A stretch of DNA of 23,592 nucleotides. Source: an uncultured Eubacterium sp. (lineage in GTDB: Bacteria > Bacillota_A > Clostridia > Lachnospirales > Lachnospiraceae). Below the pieces are notes generated by a model, which was not told the origin of the DNA, did not search any database, and saw nothing but the letters and a program-made list of their open reading frames with translations. Position numbers and translations under genes: made by a program. The stretch lies in assembly GCA_948759685.1 (NCBI GenBank), contig CAQBGY010000020.1, positions 1 through 23,592 on the forward strand, given 5' to 3'. Positions 23,565 to 23,592 of this stretch are shown here, one piece after another (position 1 is the stretch's first letter; the number at the start of each line of letters is the position of its first letter).

Positions 23565-23592
23565 AGATCGGAAGAGCGTCGTGTAGGGAAAG
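23565..23592. other. Illumina TruSeq adapter sequence (not genomic)
   Basis: The last 28 bases begin with AGATCGGAAGAGC and continue with the rest of the standard TruSeq read-through adapter without a mismatch. This is library adapter left at a contig end, so bases from 23565 on should not be annotated or used as genomic context. Confidence 0.98.

Noticed and set aside
1..23592. CRISPR arrays, insertion sequences, rRNA genes.
   Set aside because: I saw no regularly spaced direct repeats, no transposase reading frame and no rRNA-like stretch in the window.

Overview
This is a low-GC, AT-rich Gram-positive chromosomal segment. Strong purine-rich ribosome binding sites stand upstream of most genes, and it carries a V/A-type ATPase, a BMP-like protein with a ParB-like front end, a TPR/DUF6273-like membrane protein and a DacF-like D,D-carboxypeptidase. 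This combination points to Clostridia, most likely Lachnospiraceae; that assignment is inferred from gene content, not from a marker gene. The right end is not genomic: the last 28 bases are Illumina TruSeq adapter, so the window ends at a contig edge.

Layout. 1-1633 (minus): two tandem RimK-like ATP-grasp ligases, the second cut by the left edge, behind a promoter and a long hairpin-rich leader. 1898-2587 (plus): a small membrane-anchored protein with its own terminator. 2668-5267 (plus): a two-gene unit of a cytoplasmic ParB-like/BMP-like fusion and a metallophosphoesterase, ending in a long hairpin shared with the next gene. 5279-6443 (minus): a one-TM TPR-like/DUF6273-like protein with its promoter. 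6497-7966 (minus): a HipBST-like toxin-antitoxin pair in which HTH and HipS-like domains are fused and a compact HipA-like kinase follows, with two palindromic operators upstream. 8031-8201: a palindromic repeat element with inverted ends beside tRNA-Lys(CTT) at 8258-8330. 8516-9254 (minus): a secreted protein of unknown function followed by a 38-residue single-TM protein. 9336-10722 (plus): an AI-2E-family transporter. 10727-11365 (minus): trmB.

11569-20237 (plus): a complete nine-gene V/A-type ATPase operon, G/H-C-I-K-F-E-A-B-D, behind a structured leader that contains a terminator-like hairpin. A, B, D and F form the catalytic head and central shaft, E and G/H the peripheral stalks, C the link to the ring, and I plus K the membrane motor. 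The operon closes with its own terminator.

20271-22533 (plus): a promoter, a D,D-carboxypeptidase and, 21 bp later, a tyrosine-recombinase-fold protein that has lost most catalytic residues, including the nucleophilic tyrosine. 22535-23551 (minus): a DEDDh 3'-5' exonuclease with a Cys-rich module and acidic tail.

Most of the window is ordinary core genome. The parts most worth a second look are the degenerate recombinase beside the cell-wall enzyme, the rearranged HipBS/HipT module with its operators, the V-ATPase leader RNA, the palindromic element next to the tRNA, and the ParB-like/BMP-like fusion.
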